A program made the translations under genes and the position numbers. The notes under the pieces were generated by a model. The model was not told the origin of the DNA. It saw only the letters and a list, made by a program, of their open reading frames with translations, and did not search any database. From Sellimonas caecigallum (GTDB lineage: Bacteria; Bacillota; Clostridia; Lachnospirales; Lachnospiraceae), in contig NZ_VIRV01000006.1 of the NCBI RefSeq assembly GCF_019754295.1, positions 1 to 64,000 on the forward strand: a stretch of 64,000 nt of DNA. The letters run 5' to 3'. This document shows, in pieces, positions 8,191 through 17,879 of this stretch. The first letter of the stretch is position 1, and each line of letters begins with the position of its first letter.

Positions 8191-10836
8191 TCAGGAAAGC
8201 TGTTCTCCCAGTACTTCTTCTGCTTTCTTCAGAGCATCGTCCACTCCTGCCGGATTCTTGCCTCCAGCCTGAGCCATATTCGGGCGTCCGCCTCCGCCGC
8301 CTCCTACAAGGCCTGCGATGGCTTTAATAAGGTTTCCGGAGTGCGCGCCTTTTTTCACTGCTCCGTCCGTTGCGGTCGCCATGAGACTTACTTTTCCGTC
8401 TGCCACGGATGCAATAACTGCCACGCCTTCGCCCATCTTTTCTTTGAGCTGGTCTCCCAGTTCTCTCAGACCATTCATGTCGACGCCTTCTACTTTGAGC
8501 ATAACTGCTTTCATACCGCCGATTTCTTTCATCTGATCCATGACATCTCCCATGGCGTCTTTGGCAAGTTTGCTCTTCAAGCTTTCAACTTCGCTTCGGA
8601 GTTCTTTGTTTTCCATCTGAAGATGCGCGATCTTTTCTTCCAGATGATCCGGAGTCGTCTTCAGCGCTTTTGCAGCCTCATGGAGTACATTTTCCAGGTC
8701 TGCATAGTAAGTCAACAGTCCTTTGCTTGTCAAGGCTTCGATCCTTCTCACTCCAGCTGCCACTCCTGTCTCAGAGATGATCTTGAAACAGCCGATGGAA
8801 GATGTATTGTCTACGTGAGTACCGCCGCAGAATTCAATGGAGAAATCCCCCATGCTGACCACACGCACGATATCGCCGTATTTTTCGCCAAACAGAGCCT
8901 GTGCGCCCGTCTTTTTCGCTTCCTCGATCGGGAGATTTTCTACTTTGACAGGGAGGGCATCTGCGATTGCCTTGTTGACGATCTCTTCTACCTCTTTTAA
9001 TTCCTCCTGTGAGAGTGCGGAAAAATGAGTAAAGTCAAAACGAAGTCTGGAGGCATCCACATAGGATCCTGCCTGCTCTACGTGTGTCCCGAGAACCGTG
9101 CGGAGCGCTTTCTGAAGCAAGTGTGTGGCACTGTGGTTTCTTCCGGAAAGGAGACGATTTTCTTCTTCCACCTGAAGCTTTACGGTATCTCCTGTCTTTA
9201 CCATTCCTTTTGTCACGCAGCCGATATGTGCGATCTTTCCGCCAAGCAGTTTTTTGACATCTTTTACTTCAAAGGCAAAGCTTCCGTCTTCAGAAACGAT
9301 CGTACCTTTATCCGCGTTCTGTCCCCCGCTTGTAGCATAAAACGGTGTCTCTTCCACAAAGATCGTGCCTTCCACACCTTCTGTGAGCGCATCTGTGATC
9401 TCTGTCTCTGTCGTGAGAACCGTGACTTTGGAAGCGTGCGTCAAAGTGTCATAACCTACGAATGTACTTGTAACAGACGGGTCGATGGACTCATAGACTG
9501 TCACGTCGGCGCCCATGTAGTTTGTGACTCCCCGTGCTGCGCGGGCAGTCTCTCTTTGGACTTTCATAGCCGCCTGGAATCCTTCCTCATCAATGCCAAG
9601 TCCCTTCTCTTCCAGGATCTCTTTTGTCAGATCCAGAGGGAATCCGTACGTATCGTAGAGTTTGAATGCATTTTCGCCGGAAAGCGTCTTTTCGCCATTT
9701 TTTGCCATGTCTTTTTCCATATCCGCGAGAATGCCAAGCCCCTGATCGATCGTTTTGTTAAACTGATCTTCCTCTTTGCTGATGACATTGAGGATGAAAT
9801 CTTTCTTCTCTTCCAGTTCCGGATATCCGTCTTTGGATCCTTCGATAACAGTCTCACAAAGTTCATTTAAGAATTTTCTTCCGATGTTCAGAAGTCTTCC
9901 ATGACGACAAGCACGTCTGAGAAGACGGCGAAGCACGTAGCCTCTTCCTTCGTTGGACGGCATAATTCCGTCTGAGATCATGAATGTCACGGAACGGATA
10001 TGGTCTGTGATAACACGGATGGAAACATCCTGATTCTCATCTTTTCCGTATTCCACGCCTGCAATGCGGCATACGTGGTCCCGGAGTGCCTTTATGGTAT
10101 CTACATCAAAAATAGAGTCCACATCCTGCACAACAGAGGCCAGTCGTTCCAGTCCCATTCCGGTATCGATATTTTTCTGCTCCAGCTCACTGTAATTTCC
10201 GTGTCCGTCATTGTCAAACTGTGTAAAGACATTATTCCAGATTTCCATATAGCGGTCGCACTCGCATCCTACCGTACAGTCCGGGCGTCCGCATCCATAT
10301 TTTTCTCCACGGTCATAGTAAATCTCAGAACAAGGTCCGCAAGGTCCGGATCCATGTTCCCAGAAGTTGTCTTCTTTTCCGAATTTGTAGATCCTCTCTG
10401 CCGGAATCCCCATCTCCTTGTTCCAGATGTCAAACGCCTCCTGGTCGTCAACATATACAGACGGATAGAGACGTTCCGGATCCAGCCCTACGACTTCTGT
10501 GAGGAATTCCCAGGACCAGCGGATGGCTTCTTTCTTAAAGTAATCCCCAAAGGAAAAGTTTCCGAGCATCTCGAAAAACGTACCGTGACGCGCAGTCTTC
10601 CCTACATTTTCGATGTCCCCGGTACGGATGCATTTCTGACATGTAGCCATCCTGCGTCTCGGCGGGATCTCCTGTCCGGTAAAATACGGTTTTAACGGTG
10701 CCATACCAGAGTTGATAAGAAGAAGACTCTTATCGTTGTGCGGTACAAGCGAAAAACTCTTTTTTACGAGATGTCCTTTGCTTTCAAAAAAATCCAGGAA
10801 CATCTTTCTCAATTCGTTCACTCCATAAGTCTGCAT
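8191..10836 (-). CDS. alaS: Alanine--tRNA ligase
   Basis: Charges tRNA-Ala in the cytosol and edits mischarged serine and glycine. The 881-residue protein is full length. It opens MQTYGVNELRKMFLDFFESK; class II motifs follow (FTGQ, RMATCQKCIRTGDIENVG, RHGTFFEMLGNFSFGDYFK). The editing domain has HSATHLL and CGGTHVD zinc ligands, a coiled coil follows, and the C-Ala domain holds a glycine-rich GGGGGGRP near the end. AGGAGG lies 11 bases before the ATG. Only 27 bases separate it from the hydrogenase gene upstream, so they probably share a transcript; there is no room for a T-box leader of its own. Confidence 0.97.
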   Translation of the reverse strand: MQTYGVNELRKMFLDFFESKGHLVKKSFSLVPHNDKSLLLINSGMAPLKPYFTGQEIPPRRRMATCQKCIRTGDIENVGKTARHGTFFEMLGNFSFGDYFKKEAIRWSWEFLTEVVGLDPERLYPSVYVDDQEAFDIWNKEMGIPAERIYKFGKEDNFWEHGSGPCGPCSEIYYDRGEKYGCGRPDCTVGCECDRYMEIWNNVFTQFDNDGHGNYSELEQKNIDTGMGLERLASVVQDVDSIFDVDTIKALRDHVCRIAGVEYGKDENQDVSIRVITDHIRSVTFMISDGIMPSNEGRGYVLRRLLRRACRHGRLLNIGRKFLNELCETVIEGSKDGYPELEEKKDFILNVISKEEDQFNKTIDQGLGILADMEKDMAKNGEKTLSGENAFKLYDTYGFPLDLTKEILEEKGLGIDEEGFQAAMKVQRETARAARGVTNYMGADVTVYESIDPSVTSTFVGYDTLTHASKVTVLTTETEITDALTEGVEGTIFVEETPFYATSGGQNADKGTIVSEDGSFAFEVKDVKKLLGGKIAHIGCVTKGMVKTGDTVKLQVEEENRLLSGRNHSATHLLQKALRTVLGTHVEQAGSYVDASRLRFDFTHFSALSQEELKEVEEIVNKAIADALPVKVENLPIEEAKKTGAQALFGEKYGDIVRVVSMGDFSIEFCGGTHVDNTSSIGCFKIISETGVAAGVRRIEALTSKGLLTYYADLENVLHEAAKALKTTPDHLEEKIAHLQMENKELRSEVESLKSKLAKDAMGDVMDQMKEIGGMKAVMLKVEGVDMNGLRELGDQLKEKMGEGVAVIASVADGKVSLMATATDGAVKKGAHSGNLIKAIAGLVGGGGGGRPNMAQAGGKNPAGVDDALKKAEEVLGEQLS

Positions 10837-10863
10837 GACTTTATCTGCCTCCTGATCGTATAT

Positions 10864-12375
10864 TTAATTTAATTCTATTTCTTCCAGCTCTTTTGGCGGA
10901 AGCTGTTTTGTGGAATGATTTACAAAATCATCCAGTGCTTTCTTTGCCTTTGCAACCTGGATATTCGTCCCTGCACCGGCGATGCATCCTCCCGGGCATC
11001 CCATCCCTTCGATGAGACATCCGTTCATTTTTCCCGCTTTGGCAAGAGCCAGTATCTTTTTACATTCTGCAAGCCCTTCCGCGTGTTCGATGTTGACTTC
11101 CACATCCGGGTAGTATTCGTTGATACATTTCTCGATGGCTTTGGCCACTCCTCCGGCCGCCGCATATCCTCTTCCTGCCCCTGTTGCATTATGGAAAGAG
11201 GATTCCGCCTCATATGTAGTGAGATCGATCCCTTTTGCGTCAAAAATGGCCTGAAGCTCTTCAAACGTGATGACAAAGTCCACATCACTTCGTACAGTCC
11301 TTCTGGACGCCTCCAGCTTCTTGGACGCACATGGCCCAATGAAGACAACTCGTGCTTCCGGATGTTCCTGCTTAATCGTGCGGGCTGTCGCCACCATCGG
11401 AGTAAGCTCCTGGGATACCTCATCGATCAGATCCGGAAAATACTTTTTCGCCAGCATGGACCAGGACGGACAGCAGGATGTAAGAAGGAACGGCAGTTCC
11501 CCTGTCACAACCTTTTCCACATAGTGATGTGCTTCGGCGATAGCGCCGATGTCGGCCCCAAGTGCCACTTCGTACACCGCGGAAAATCCAAGCTCATGGA
11601 GGGCGGCCTTAATATTTCGCGGCGTGATTCCAGGCCCGAACTGTCCTACAAATGCCGGCGCCACCTCAGCGATGATCTCCTTTCCCTCCTTCAATGCCTG
11701 TATCAGCTGGAAAATCTGAGATTTGTCGGAGATCGCCCCGAACGGGCAGCTTACCATGCACATACCGCAGGATACACATTTGTCCGGGTTGATGCGGGCA
11801 CGTCCGAATTTGTCGGATTCGATGGCCTTGACGCCGCAGGCTGCCTGACATGGACGTTCTTTCTTGGCAATGGCGTCATACGGGCATACAGATTTACATT
11901 TTCCGCATTTGATACATTTTTCCTGATCGATAAAAGAATGTCCGTTTACCATAGAAATAGCCCCTTTTGGGCAAACTTCCATGCATGGATGCGCGAAGCA
12001 TCCTTTACACATATTGCTTACTTCGTATTTATTTTCTTCACAGGCCGAGCATGCCGACGGGATGACCTGCATAAGCGGCGGCTCGTAATATTTGTCCGAA
12101 ATATTACTTGCCTCAACGCCTGCAGTCAGATGAACAGGCTTATCTTCCGGTCGAAGAGACATACCCATGGCGAGCCGCATCTGTTCACTTACGATAGAAC
12201 GGAAACGGTACACCCCTTCCCTGTAGTTTTCCGTATTTTCATTGACAAGCCGGTAAGGCACAGCTTCCAACTCTGCGTTCAGTGTTTCCGGCGTGGATTC
12301 AAATGCGATCCTAGCGACCTCCTCGAACACTTTTCTTCTTCGCTTTCTTACCGGAGTATCAAGTCCTCTCATCAT
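10864..12375 (-). CDS. Monomeric [FeFe] hydrogenase with ferredoxin-type 4Fe-4S domains (group B-like)
   Basis: Predicted cytosolic iron hydrogenase (H2 and protons/electrons) of 503 residues. Residues 108-215 carry clustered cysteines for several 4Fe-4S centres (CSACEENK.., CKGC..CMEVC, CIKCGKCKSVC, CVSCGMCMVSC). The H-cluster domain follows, with motifs L1 TSCCPSW (299-305), L2 GPCASKK (347-353) and L3 EGMGCPGGCIAGAG (456-469, ligands C460 and C464). The L2 word GPC instead of MPC, and the order of Fe-S motifs before the H domain, resemble group B enzymes rather than the classic CpI type. No maturase genes (hydE, hydF, hydG) are in view. It has its own consensus promoter and AGGAGGG 8 bases before the first of two adjacent ATGs. 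Confidence 0.87.
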   Translation of the reverse strand: MMRGLDTPVRKRRRKVFEEVARIAFESTPETLNAELEAVPYRLVNENTENYREGVYRFRSIVSEQMRLAMGMSLRPEDKPVHLTAGVEASNISDKYYEPPLMQVIPSACSACEENKYEVSNMCKGCFAHPCMEVCPKGAISMVNGHSFIDQEKCIKCGKCKSVCPYDAIAKKERPCQAACGVKAIESDKFGRARINPDKCVSCGMCMVSCPFGAISDKSQIFQLIQALKEGKEIIAEVAPAFVGQFGPGITPRNIKAALHELGFSAVYEVALGADIGAIAEAHHYVEKVVTGELPFLLTSCCPSWSMLAKKYFPDLIDEVSQELTPMVATARTIKQEHPEARVVFIGPCASKKLEASRRTVRSDVDFVITFEELQAIFDAKGIDLTTYEAESSFHNATGAGRGYAAAGGVAKAIEKCINEYYPDVEVNIEHAEGLAECKKILALAKAGKMNGCLIEGMGCPGGCIAGAGTNIQVAKAKKALDDFVNHSTKQLPPKELEEIELN

Positions 12376-12418
12376 GGCAGATCCCTCCTAATCTCATTCT
12401 CTTAAAAGTTCTTTTACT

Positions 12419-12447
12419 ACTATAATGGATGAAGCCGAAAGTGTCAA
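12419..12447 (-). promoter_or_regulatory. Sigma-A promoter of the hydrogenase-alaS unit
   Basis: Minus strand: TTGACA (12447-12442), 17-base spacer, TATAGT (12424-12419), about 43 bases before the hydrogenase ATG. It starts right after the end of metH, separating the hydrogenase unit from the methionine genes. Confidence 0.8.
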
Positions 12448-12451
12448 GGGA

Positions 12452-14848
12452 CTACCCTTGTTCCTTCAGCACGCGCTGTGCGTAGTAGACGGACTGCATC
12501 GCGTCCTTTCCATAGAAGTCAGCTCCGATCATATCCGCGTACTCCTCATTCAAAACTGCGCCTCCTACCATGACTTTGCAGTCCGGTTTTTCTTCCCTCA
12601 AAAGACGGATCGTCTCTTCCATACTGACGACAGTGGTTGTCATAAGGGCGCTTAATCCAACAAGGCAGACTTGTTCTTTGATCGCTGTCTCCACGATCCG
12701 CTTTGGATCCACGTCTTTTCCAAGATCGATAACGTCAAATCCGTAATTTTCCAGGAGAACTTTCACAATGTTTTTCCCGATATCATGGATGTCTCCTTTT
12801 ACGGTAGCAAGTATGACTTTTTCCTTTTTTTCTTCCTGTCTGCCGCTTTCCTCCAGCGCTTCTTTGATGACTGCAAACGCTTCTTTTGCCGCATCTGCGC
12901 TCATGAGAAGCTGCGGAAGGAAGATCGTTCCTTTCTCGAATCCTTTTCCGACGTAATCAAGGGCAGGGATGAGATGCTGATTGATAATGTCCAGCGGTTC
13001 CGCTTCTCCAAGGCAGGCTTTGGCCAGATGGCCCGCCTCTTCTTTCAGTCCCTTCTGGATGGCGTAACCAAGGGTCATCTCCTCTTTTGCCCCTGTCTTT
13101 TCCTTCCCTTTTTCCTCCTGATCTGCATATGCACGGATGTAAGCTTCGCAGTTTTTATCAAAGTTCATCAGCGCCAGATAAGACCGATAGACTTTCATCA
13201 TCTCTTCCGATCCTGGGTTAATGATTCCGGCTGTCAGCCCTTTTTGCATAGCCAGAGCGTAGAATGTGGAGTTGACCGCCGGGCGGTATGGAAGGCCAAA
13301 AGAGATATTGGAAACTCCAAGGACTGTCTTCACTCCGTAACGTCTTCTTACTTTCTCCAAAGCCTCCAGAACGATCCTGGCTCCTTCCGGCTCCGAGCTG
13401 ATCGTCATTGTCAGGACGTCTATGATGATATCTTTTCTTTCGATCCCGTATTTTTCTGCCTCTTTTATGATCTTGCCGGCAATCTCTACCCGGCCTTCCG
13501 CCGTCTCAGGGATTCCTCCCTCATCAAGGGCAAGACCGATGACAACACCTCCGTATTTCTTCACAAGAGGGAATACCATATCCATGGATTCCTGTTTCCC
13601 GCTTACGGAATTGACCATCGGCTTGCCGTTATAGATCCGCATGGCCCGTTCCATGGCCTTTGCATCTACCGTGTCGATCTGAAGTGGAAGGCTTGTGATA
13701 CCCTGAAGTTCTGTGATGACTTCCTCCATCATAGCTGGCTCATCAATGTCCGGCAGTCCTACATTTACATCCAGAATATGGGCTCCCTGCTCCTGCTGGC
13801 GGATCCCCTCTTTCAGGATATAATCGATATCTTTCTCTTTGAGTGCCTGTTTAAAACGTTTCTTCCCGGTAGGATTGATCCTCTCTCCGATGATCAGAGG
13901 CATATCTCCAAGTACAGCCGCCTGTCCGTAAGAAGATACAATGGTATCTGTCTTCTTTTCCGGTACGTGGATCGCTTTTTCCCGGCATACGTTTGTCATC
14001 ATCCGGATGTGTTCCGGGGTTGTCCCGCAGCATCCTCCGATGATGCACGCGCCTTCTTCTACCATTTCCTCCATACAGTCGGCAAACTCTTCCGGCGTCA
14101 CATCATAGTACGTGTGTCCGTCTCTTTGTTTTGGAAGGCCTGCATTTGGCTTTACGATAATAGGAACCGAAGCCCATCTTCGCATCTCGCAAAGGATCGG
14201 CATCATCTGTTTTGGTCCAAGTCCACAGTTGATTCCAAGCGCATCCACGCCGAGTCCTTCCAGGAGCGCTACCACTGACGGAACATCCCCTCCTGTCAGC
14301 AATTTTCCTTTTTCATCAAAGATCAGTGTGGCAAAGACAGGAAGATCACTTTCCTCCTTCGCAGCCAAAACAGCCGCTTTCGTCTCGTACGTATCGCTCA
14401 TCGTCTCAATATGTATCAGATCCGCACCGGCCTTTACCCCGCATCGCACAACTTCTGCAAATGCTTCGTACGCCTCCTCAAAACCAAGGTATCCCATAGG
14501 TTTTAAAAGCTTTCCGGTGGGTCCCATGTCGAGCCCGATATAATGGCGTCCATCATCGACTCCTGCAAGTGTTCTCGCTTCTTTCGCATTTTCCACCGCT
14601 GCCTGTATGATATCCTGCAATCGATACTCACTGTCTCGGAATTTAAGTGCATTGGCCCCGAATGTGTTGGTAAGGACGATATCGCTTCCAGCCTCATAGT
14701 ACTGGCGATGGATCGAGATGACTGCCTCCTTGTTTTTCAGATTCCATGTTTCCGGCAGTTCTCCAGGATTTAATCCCTTTTCCTGCAAAAGCGTCCCCAT
14801 GCCGCCGTCCAAAAATAGCAATTCTTTGTAGATCCGTTCTCTGATCAT
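12452..14848 (-). CDS. metH: Cobalamin-dependent methionine synthase lacking the reactivation domain
   Basis: Transfers a methyl group from methyltetrahydrofolate through cobalamin to homocysteine. The 798 residues cover three of the four classical MetH modules. The homocysteine-binding barrel (FLDGGMGTLLQ at the start, zinc ligands including GGCCGTTPEH near 270) is followed by the pterin-binding barrel (GERINPTGKKRFK, VNVGLPDIDEP, SNISFGLPYRP), then the cap and B12-binding domain (DIHDIGKN carrying the axial histidine, near 705). The C-terminal AdoMet-binding reactivation domain is absent but is encoded by the next gene upstream. Start at 14848 is set by AAGGAG 7 bases upstream; the frame extends 27 codons further upstream without resemblance to MetH. 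Confidence 0.93.
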   Translation of the reverse strand: MIRERIYKELLFLDGGMGTLLQEKGLNPGELPETWNLKNKEAVISIHRQYYEAGSDIVLTNTFGANALKFRDSEYRLQDIIQAAVENAKEARTLAGVDDGRHYIGLDMGPTGKLLKPMGYLGFEEAYEAFAEVVRCGVKAGADLIHIETMSDTYETKAAVLAAKEESDLPVFATLIFDEKGKLLTGGDVPSVVALLEGLGVDALGINCGLGPKQMMPILCEMRRWASVPIIVKPNAGLPKQRDGHTYYDVTPEEFADCMEEMVEEGACIIGGCCGTTPEHIRMMTNVCREKAIHVPEKKTDTIVSSYGQAAVLGDMPLIIGERINPTGKKRFKQALKEKDIDYILKEGIRQQEQGAHILDVNVGLPDIDEPAMMEEVITELQGITSLPLQIDTVDAKAMERAMRIYNGKPMVNSVSGKQESMDMVFPLVKKYGGVVIGLALDEGGIPETAEGRVEIAGKIIKEAEKYGIERKDIIIDVLTMTISSEPEGARIVLEALEKVRRRYGVKTVLGVSNISFGLPYRPAVNSTFYALAMQKGLTAGIINPGSEEMMKVYRSYLALMNFDKNCEAYIRAYADQEEKGKEKTGAKEEMTLGYAIQKGLKEEAGHLAKACLGEAEPLDIINQHLIPALDYVGKGFEKGTIFLPQLLMSADAAKEAFAVIKEALEESGRQEEKKEKVILATVKGDIHDIGKNIVKVLLENYGFDVIDLGKDVDPKRIVETAIKEQVCLVGLSALMTTTVVSMEETIRLLREEKPDCKVMVGGAVLNEEYADMIGADFYGKDAMQSVYYAQRVLKEQG

Positions 14849-14862
14849 CTGGTCACTCCTTT

Positions 14863-15513
14863 TCATCTGCTGTCTCTTCTGTATATACAGTCTGTCTTTT
14901 CGCATACTTCGCAGCCCTGTCTGTGGCATGCAGTCTTTGTCGTGCTGGCTCCGATAAGAGCCGTCACGGATTTTGTCGGGACGAGCATGCAGCTTTCTGT
15001 CATCGTAAGCCCGATAGATTTTCCTGCATCCAGAAGGCCAAGCAGCCGTTCCTGGTGCCGGATATCAAAATCCCCGTACCCGGGGCTGAACCTCGGACGG
15101 AGATAATATCCCTCTTGCCACATCTGTTCCGAAATCTCATCCTGGCAGGCATCGCAGTATTCTTCCAAAAGAGCTGCTGCACACGCCTGGATGACGACTG
15201 TCTTTGCCATATCCGTCAAAGCATATCTTCTCATCAGCCTGTCCGCCTCCGTACCAAGGGTTGCAGCAAAGACCACCACCTGTCCGCACCCTTTCATATT
15301 TTTTGACAGACTCTTACTTTCTATCTCCCATTGTCCGATTCTGAGGCGATTCCCTTCTTCGTGGGACAATTCAAAAATGCGATAGATGAACCGCATTCTC
15401 ACGATTTTCTCCAGTTCCTCAAAAGAACTTTCGATCATCGCAAGTGTCTTTTCATCTATCGCATGACTCCCGTATCCAAGATAACGAATCGCCTCTTTGA
15501 TCTTCCTATCCAT
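14863..15513 (-). CDS. Methionine synthase reactivation domain as a separate protein
   Basis: A 216-residue stand-alone version of the fourth MetH module, which uses AdoMet to re-methylate oxidised cobalamin. The fingerprint is the RPRFSPGYGDFDI block near residue 145, matching the AdoMet-binding R-x-x-x-GYG motif, preceded by FAATLGTEAD and a helical AALLEEYCD segment. A CHRQGCEVCEKTDC cysteine cluster sits at the C-terminus. It lies between metF and metH with an 8-base overlap with metF and a 14-base gap to metH, so the enzyme is rebuilt from two co-translated chains. GGAG precedes the ATG by 8 bases. Confidence 0.88.
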   Translation of the reverse strand: MDRKIKEAIRYLGYGSHAIDEKTLAMIESSFEELEKIVRMRFIYRIFELSHEEGNRLRIGQWEIESKSLSKNMKGCGQVVVFAATLGTEADRLMRRYALTDMAKTVVIQACAAALLEEYCDACQDEISEQMWQEGYYLRPRFSPGYGDFDIRHQERLLGLLDAGKSIGLTMTESCMLVPTKSVTALIGASTTKTACHRQGCEVCEKTDCIYRRDSR

Positions 15514-16375
15514 TTACAATCTCCGAAAGATTTGCCATGATCGCCCGGGCAATTTCCGGCTTATTCATGGAATAGACATGGATGTTGTCGATGCCGTTGG
15601 CAATCAGGTCAATAATCTGATCTGTCGCATACGCTACCCCAGCCTGCTGCATGGCTGCCGGATGATCCCCGAACCGATCCACGATAGCCTTAAACCGTTC
15701 CGGCAGATATGTCCCGGAAAGGGAACAGATCCTCTTGATCTGGTTTTTGTTTGTGACCGGCATGATCCCTGGAAGAACAGGAACCGTGATCCCGGCTTCC
15801 CTGATCTTGTAAAGGAAATTATAGAGGATGTGGTTATCAAAAAACATCTGTGTCGTAAGGAAATCGAGGCCGCAGTCCACTTTTTCCTTCAGATAACGGA
15901 TATCCTCTTTCTGATTCGGGCTTTCCACGTGTCCTTCCGGGTAGCAGGCTCCTCCGATGCAGAAATCCCCTTCCTCCTTAAGCAGACGGATCAGCCCTTC
16001 CGCGTGGCGGAATTTGTCCTCTGCCGGGTACTCCATTCCATCCGGGATGTCTCCCCTGAGCGCAAGGATATTCTGGATCCCTTCATCTTTGAGTTTTCTT
16101 ACCACTTCTTTTACTTCACTTTTTGTGGACGATACGCATGTCAGATGGGCAATGCTTGGCACCCCGAGGTCGTTTTGAATATGTGATGCAATCCCAACGG
16201 TATTTTTGCTTGTACCGCCCCCTGCTCCATATGTAACGCTGATAAACGACGGCCGCACCTTGGCGATCTCGTCCACTGCCTTTTTCACACTTTCATATTT
16301 GTCATCTGTTTTCGGCGGAAATACTTCAAAAGAAATATGAACACCGTCGGAATATAATTTTTCTTTTATTTTCAT
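15506..16375 (-). CDS. metF: Methylenetetrahydrofolate reductase
   Basis: Reduces 5,10-methylene-THF to 5-methyl-THF, the methyl donor for the neighbouring methionine synthase. The 289-residue barrel shows SFEVFPPK near the N-terminus, SVTYGAGGG, HLTCV, ILALRGD and GGACYPEGH, then FLTTQMFFDN and LPGIMPVTN. This is the usual bacterial MetF order. The start at 16375 has AGGAG 8 bases upstream; the upstream open frame of 16 codons has no family similarity. It heads the metF-reactivation-metH series, which follows glgA by 34 bases. Confidence 0.95.
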   Translation of the reverse strand: MKIKEKLYSDGVHISFEVFPPKTDDKYESVKKAVDEIAKVRPSFISVTYGAGGGTSKNTVGIASHIQNDLGVPSIAHLTCVSSTKSEVKEVVRKLKDEGIQNILALRGDIPDGMEYPAEDKFRHAEGLIRLLKEEGDFCIGGACYPEGHVESPNQKEDIRYLKEKVDCGLDFLTTQMFFDNHILYNFLYKIREAGITVPVLPGIMPVTNKNQIKRICSLSGTYLPERFKAIVDRFGDHPAAMQQAGVAYATDQIIDLIANGIDNIHVYSMNKPEIARAIMANLSEIVNG

Positions 16376-16409
16376 GTCTGTCTCCTGTGCTGTCACATAC
16401 GCAAAAGCG

Positions 16410-17846
16410 CTATAACTCTTCATAAAGGTTTTTGTATTGTTCGGCTGAATTCTTCCATGAGAAATCCTGGCTCATGCCGTGTTCTACGATCTTGTTCCAG
16501 TCACGTCGTTTGTCATAGTAGATCCTTTCTGCGTAACGGACCGCAGCCAGCATCTCATGTGCATTGTAGTTTGCAAAGCTAAATCCGGTACCTTTCTTCT
16601 CGAATTCATTGTACGGTTCCACCGTGTCTTTCAGGCCGCCTGTCTCCCTCACGATCGGAACGGTTCCGTAGCGCAGACTCATCAGCTGGCTGAGACCGCA
16701 TGGCTCAAACAACGACGGCATGAGAAAAGCGTCGCAGGATGCATAGATTTTGTGGGACATCGGTTCGGAATAATAGATATTCGCGGAAACCTTGCCTTGA
16801 TACTTCCATGCAAAGTGGCGGAACATATTTTCATAACGTTCCTCGCCGGTGCCAAGGACAACGATCTGTACCGCATCCTGGCACATTTCGTCCATCACAT
16901 AGGCGATCAGGTCGAATCCCTTCTGATCTGTGAGCCGGGATACGATACCGATCATCATAGCTTTCTTGTCCTGTGTGAGTCCGAGCGCTTCCTGAAGCGC
17001 CAGTTTGTTCTTTACTTTTTCCTTTCTGAAATTGCTGATATCATAGTTATAGGAAATCAGACTGTCTGTGGCCGGATCCCATTCCTTGTAATCGATTCCG
17101 TTCACGATACCGGACAGGCAGTTGGATCTGGCATTCATCAGACCGTCCAGCCGTTCTCCGTAAAACGGAGTCTTGATCTCTTCAGCGTAGGAATTGCTTA
17201 CTGTTGTTACTCTGTCTGCGTAGACGATACCGCCTTTTAAAAGGTTTGCATCCCTGTACGCTTCCAGTTTGTCCGGTGCAAAATAGTATTGAGGAAGTCC
17301 TGTGATGTCTTTGACCGTTTTTGTGTCCCATACCCCCTGGAATTTCAGGTTATGGATCGTCATTACCGTCTTGATGCCGCGGAAAAATTCATTTCCGTAA
17401 CGGAAATTATCAAGATAAACCGGTACAAGTCCTGTCTGCCAGTCATGACAGTGGATGATATCCGGCCGGAAATCGATGAGCGGAAGTGCGCTCAGCGCTG
17501 CTTTGGAAAAAAAAGCAAATTTTTCGATATCCCATTTTACATCTCCGTACGGTGTCCCTCCGTTGAAATAATATTCATTATCAACGAAATAAAATGTAAT
17601 TCCCTCATGAACAAGCTCCAAAATTCCCACATATTGTTCACGCCAGTTCAGATCCATGTAAAAATGCGTCTTATAAGAAAGTTTTTCCTTCCACTCTTCT
17701 TTCATACACATATATTTCGGAAGCATCACTCTTACATCGTACTCTTCTTTGTCAAAATATTTCGGTAAAGAACCTACAACATCGGCCAGTCCTCCTGTTT
17801 TGATAAATGGAACAGACTCAGATGCCACAAATAATATTCTTTTCAT
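16410..17846 (-). CDS. glgA: Glycogen synthase (ADP-glucose type)
   Basis: Extends alpha-1,4-glucan from ADP-glucose (GT5). The protein has 478 residues with KTGGLADVVG at 16-25 (ADP-glucose binding), HDWQTG near 145, FQGVW, the C-terminal GIVSRLTDQKGFDL donor site and SLFEPCGLSQ with the catalytic glutamate. AGGAGG stands before the ATG and a good promoter lies about 35 bases upstream. No other glycogen genes are adjacent; downstream lie methionine genes, an unusual neighbourhood. Confidence 0.95.
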   Translation of the reverse strand: MKRILFVASESVPFIKTGGLADVVGSLPKYFDKEEYDVRVMLPKYMCMKEEWKEKLSYKTHFYMDLNWREQYVGILELVHEGITFYFVDNEYYFNGGTPYGDVKWDIEKFAFFSKAALSALPLIDFRPDIIHCHDWQTGLVPVYLDNFRYGNEFFRGIKTVMTIHNLKFQGVWDTKTVKDITGLPQYYFAPDKLEAYRDANLLKGGIVYADRVTTVSNSYAEEIKTPFYGERLDGLMNARSNCLSGIVNGIDYKEWDPATDSLISYNYDISNFRKEKVKNKLALQEALGLTQDKKAMMIGIVSRLTDQKGFDLIAYVMDEMCQDAVQIVVLGTGEERYENMFRHFAWKYQGKVSANIYYSEPMSHKIYASCDAFLMPSLFEPCGLSQLMSLRYGTVPIVRETGGLKDTVEPYNEFEKKGTGFSFANYNAHEMLAAVRYAERIYYDKRRDWNKIVEHGMSQDFSWKNSAEQYKNLYEEL

Positions 17847-17879
17847 AAGCCTTCCTCCTATTTTTTACGCTCTTGTCTT

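Noticed and set aside
10837-10863. T-box leader for alaS
   Set aside because: Only 27 bases lie upstream and no specifier or T-box sequence is present; the same holds for ilvN and the met genes.
10915-12405. 496-codon plus-strand open frame opposite the hydrogenase gene
   Set aside because: It mirrors a real gene with strong motifs; the antisense product has no recognisable domain and no ribosome site.
12671-14278. 535-codon plus-strand open frame opposite metH
   Set aside because: Antisense shadow of a conserved gene, with low-complexity, cysteine- and phenylalanine-rich composition typical of such frames.
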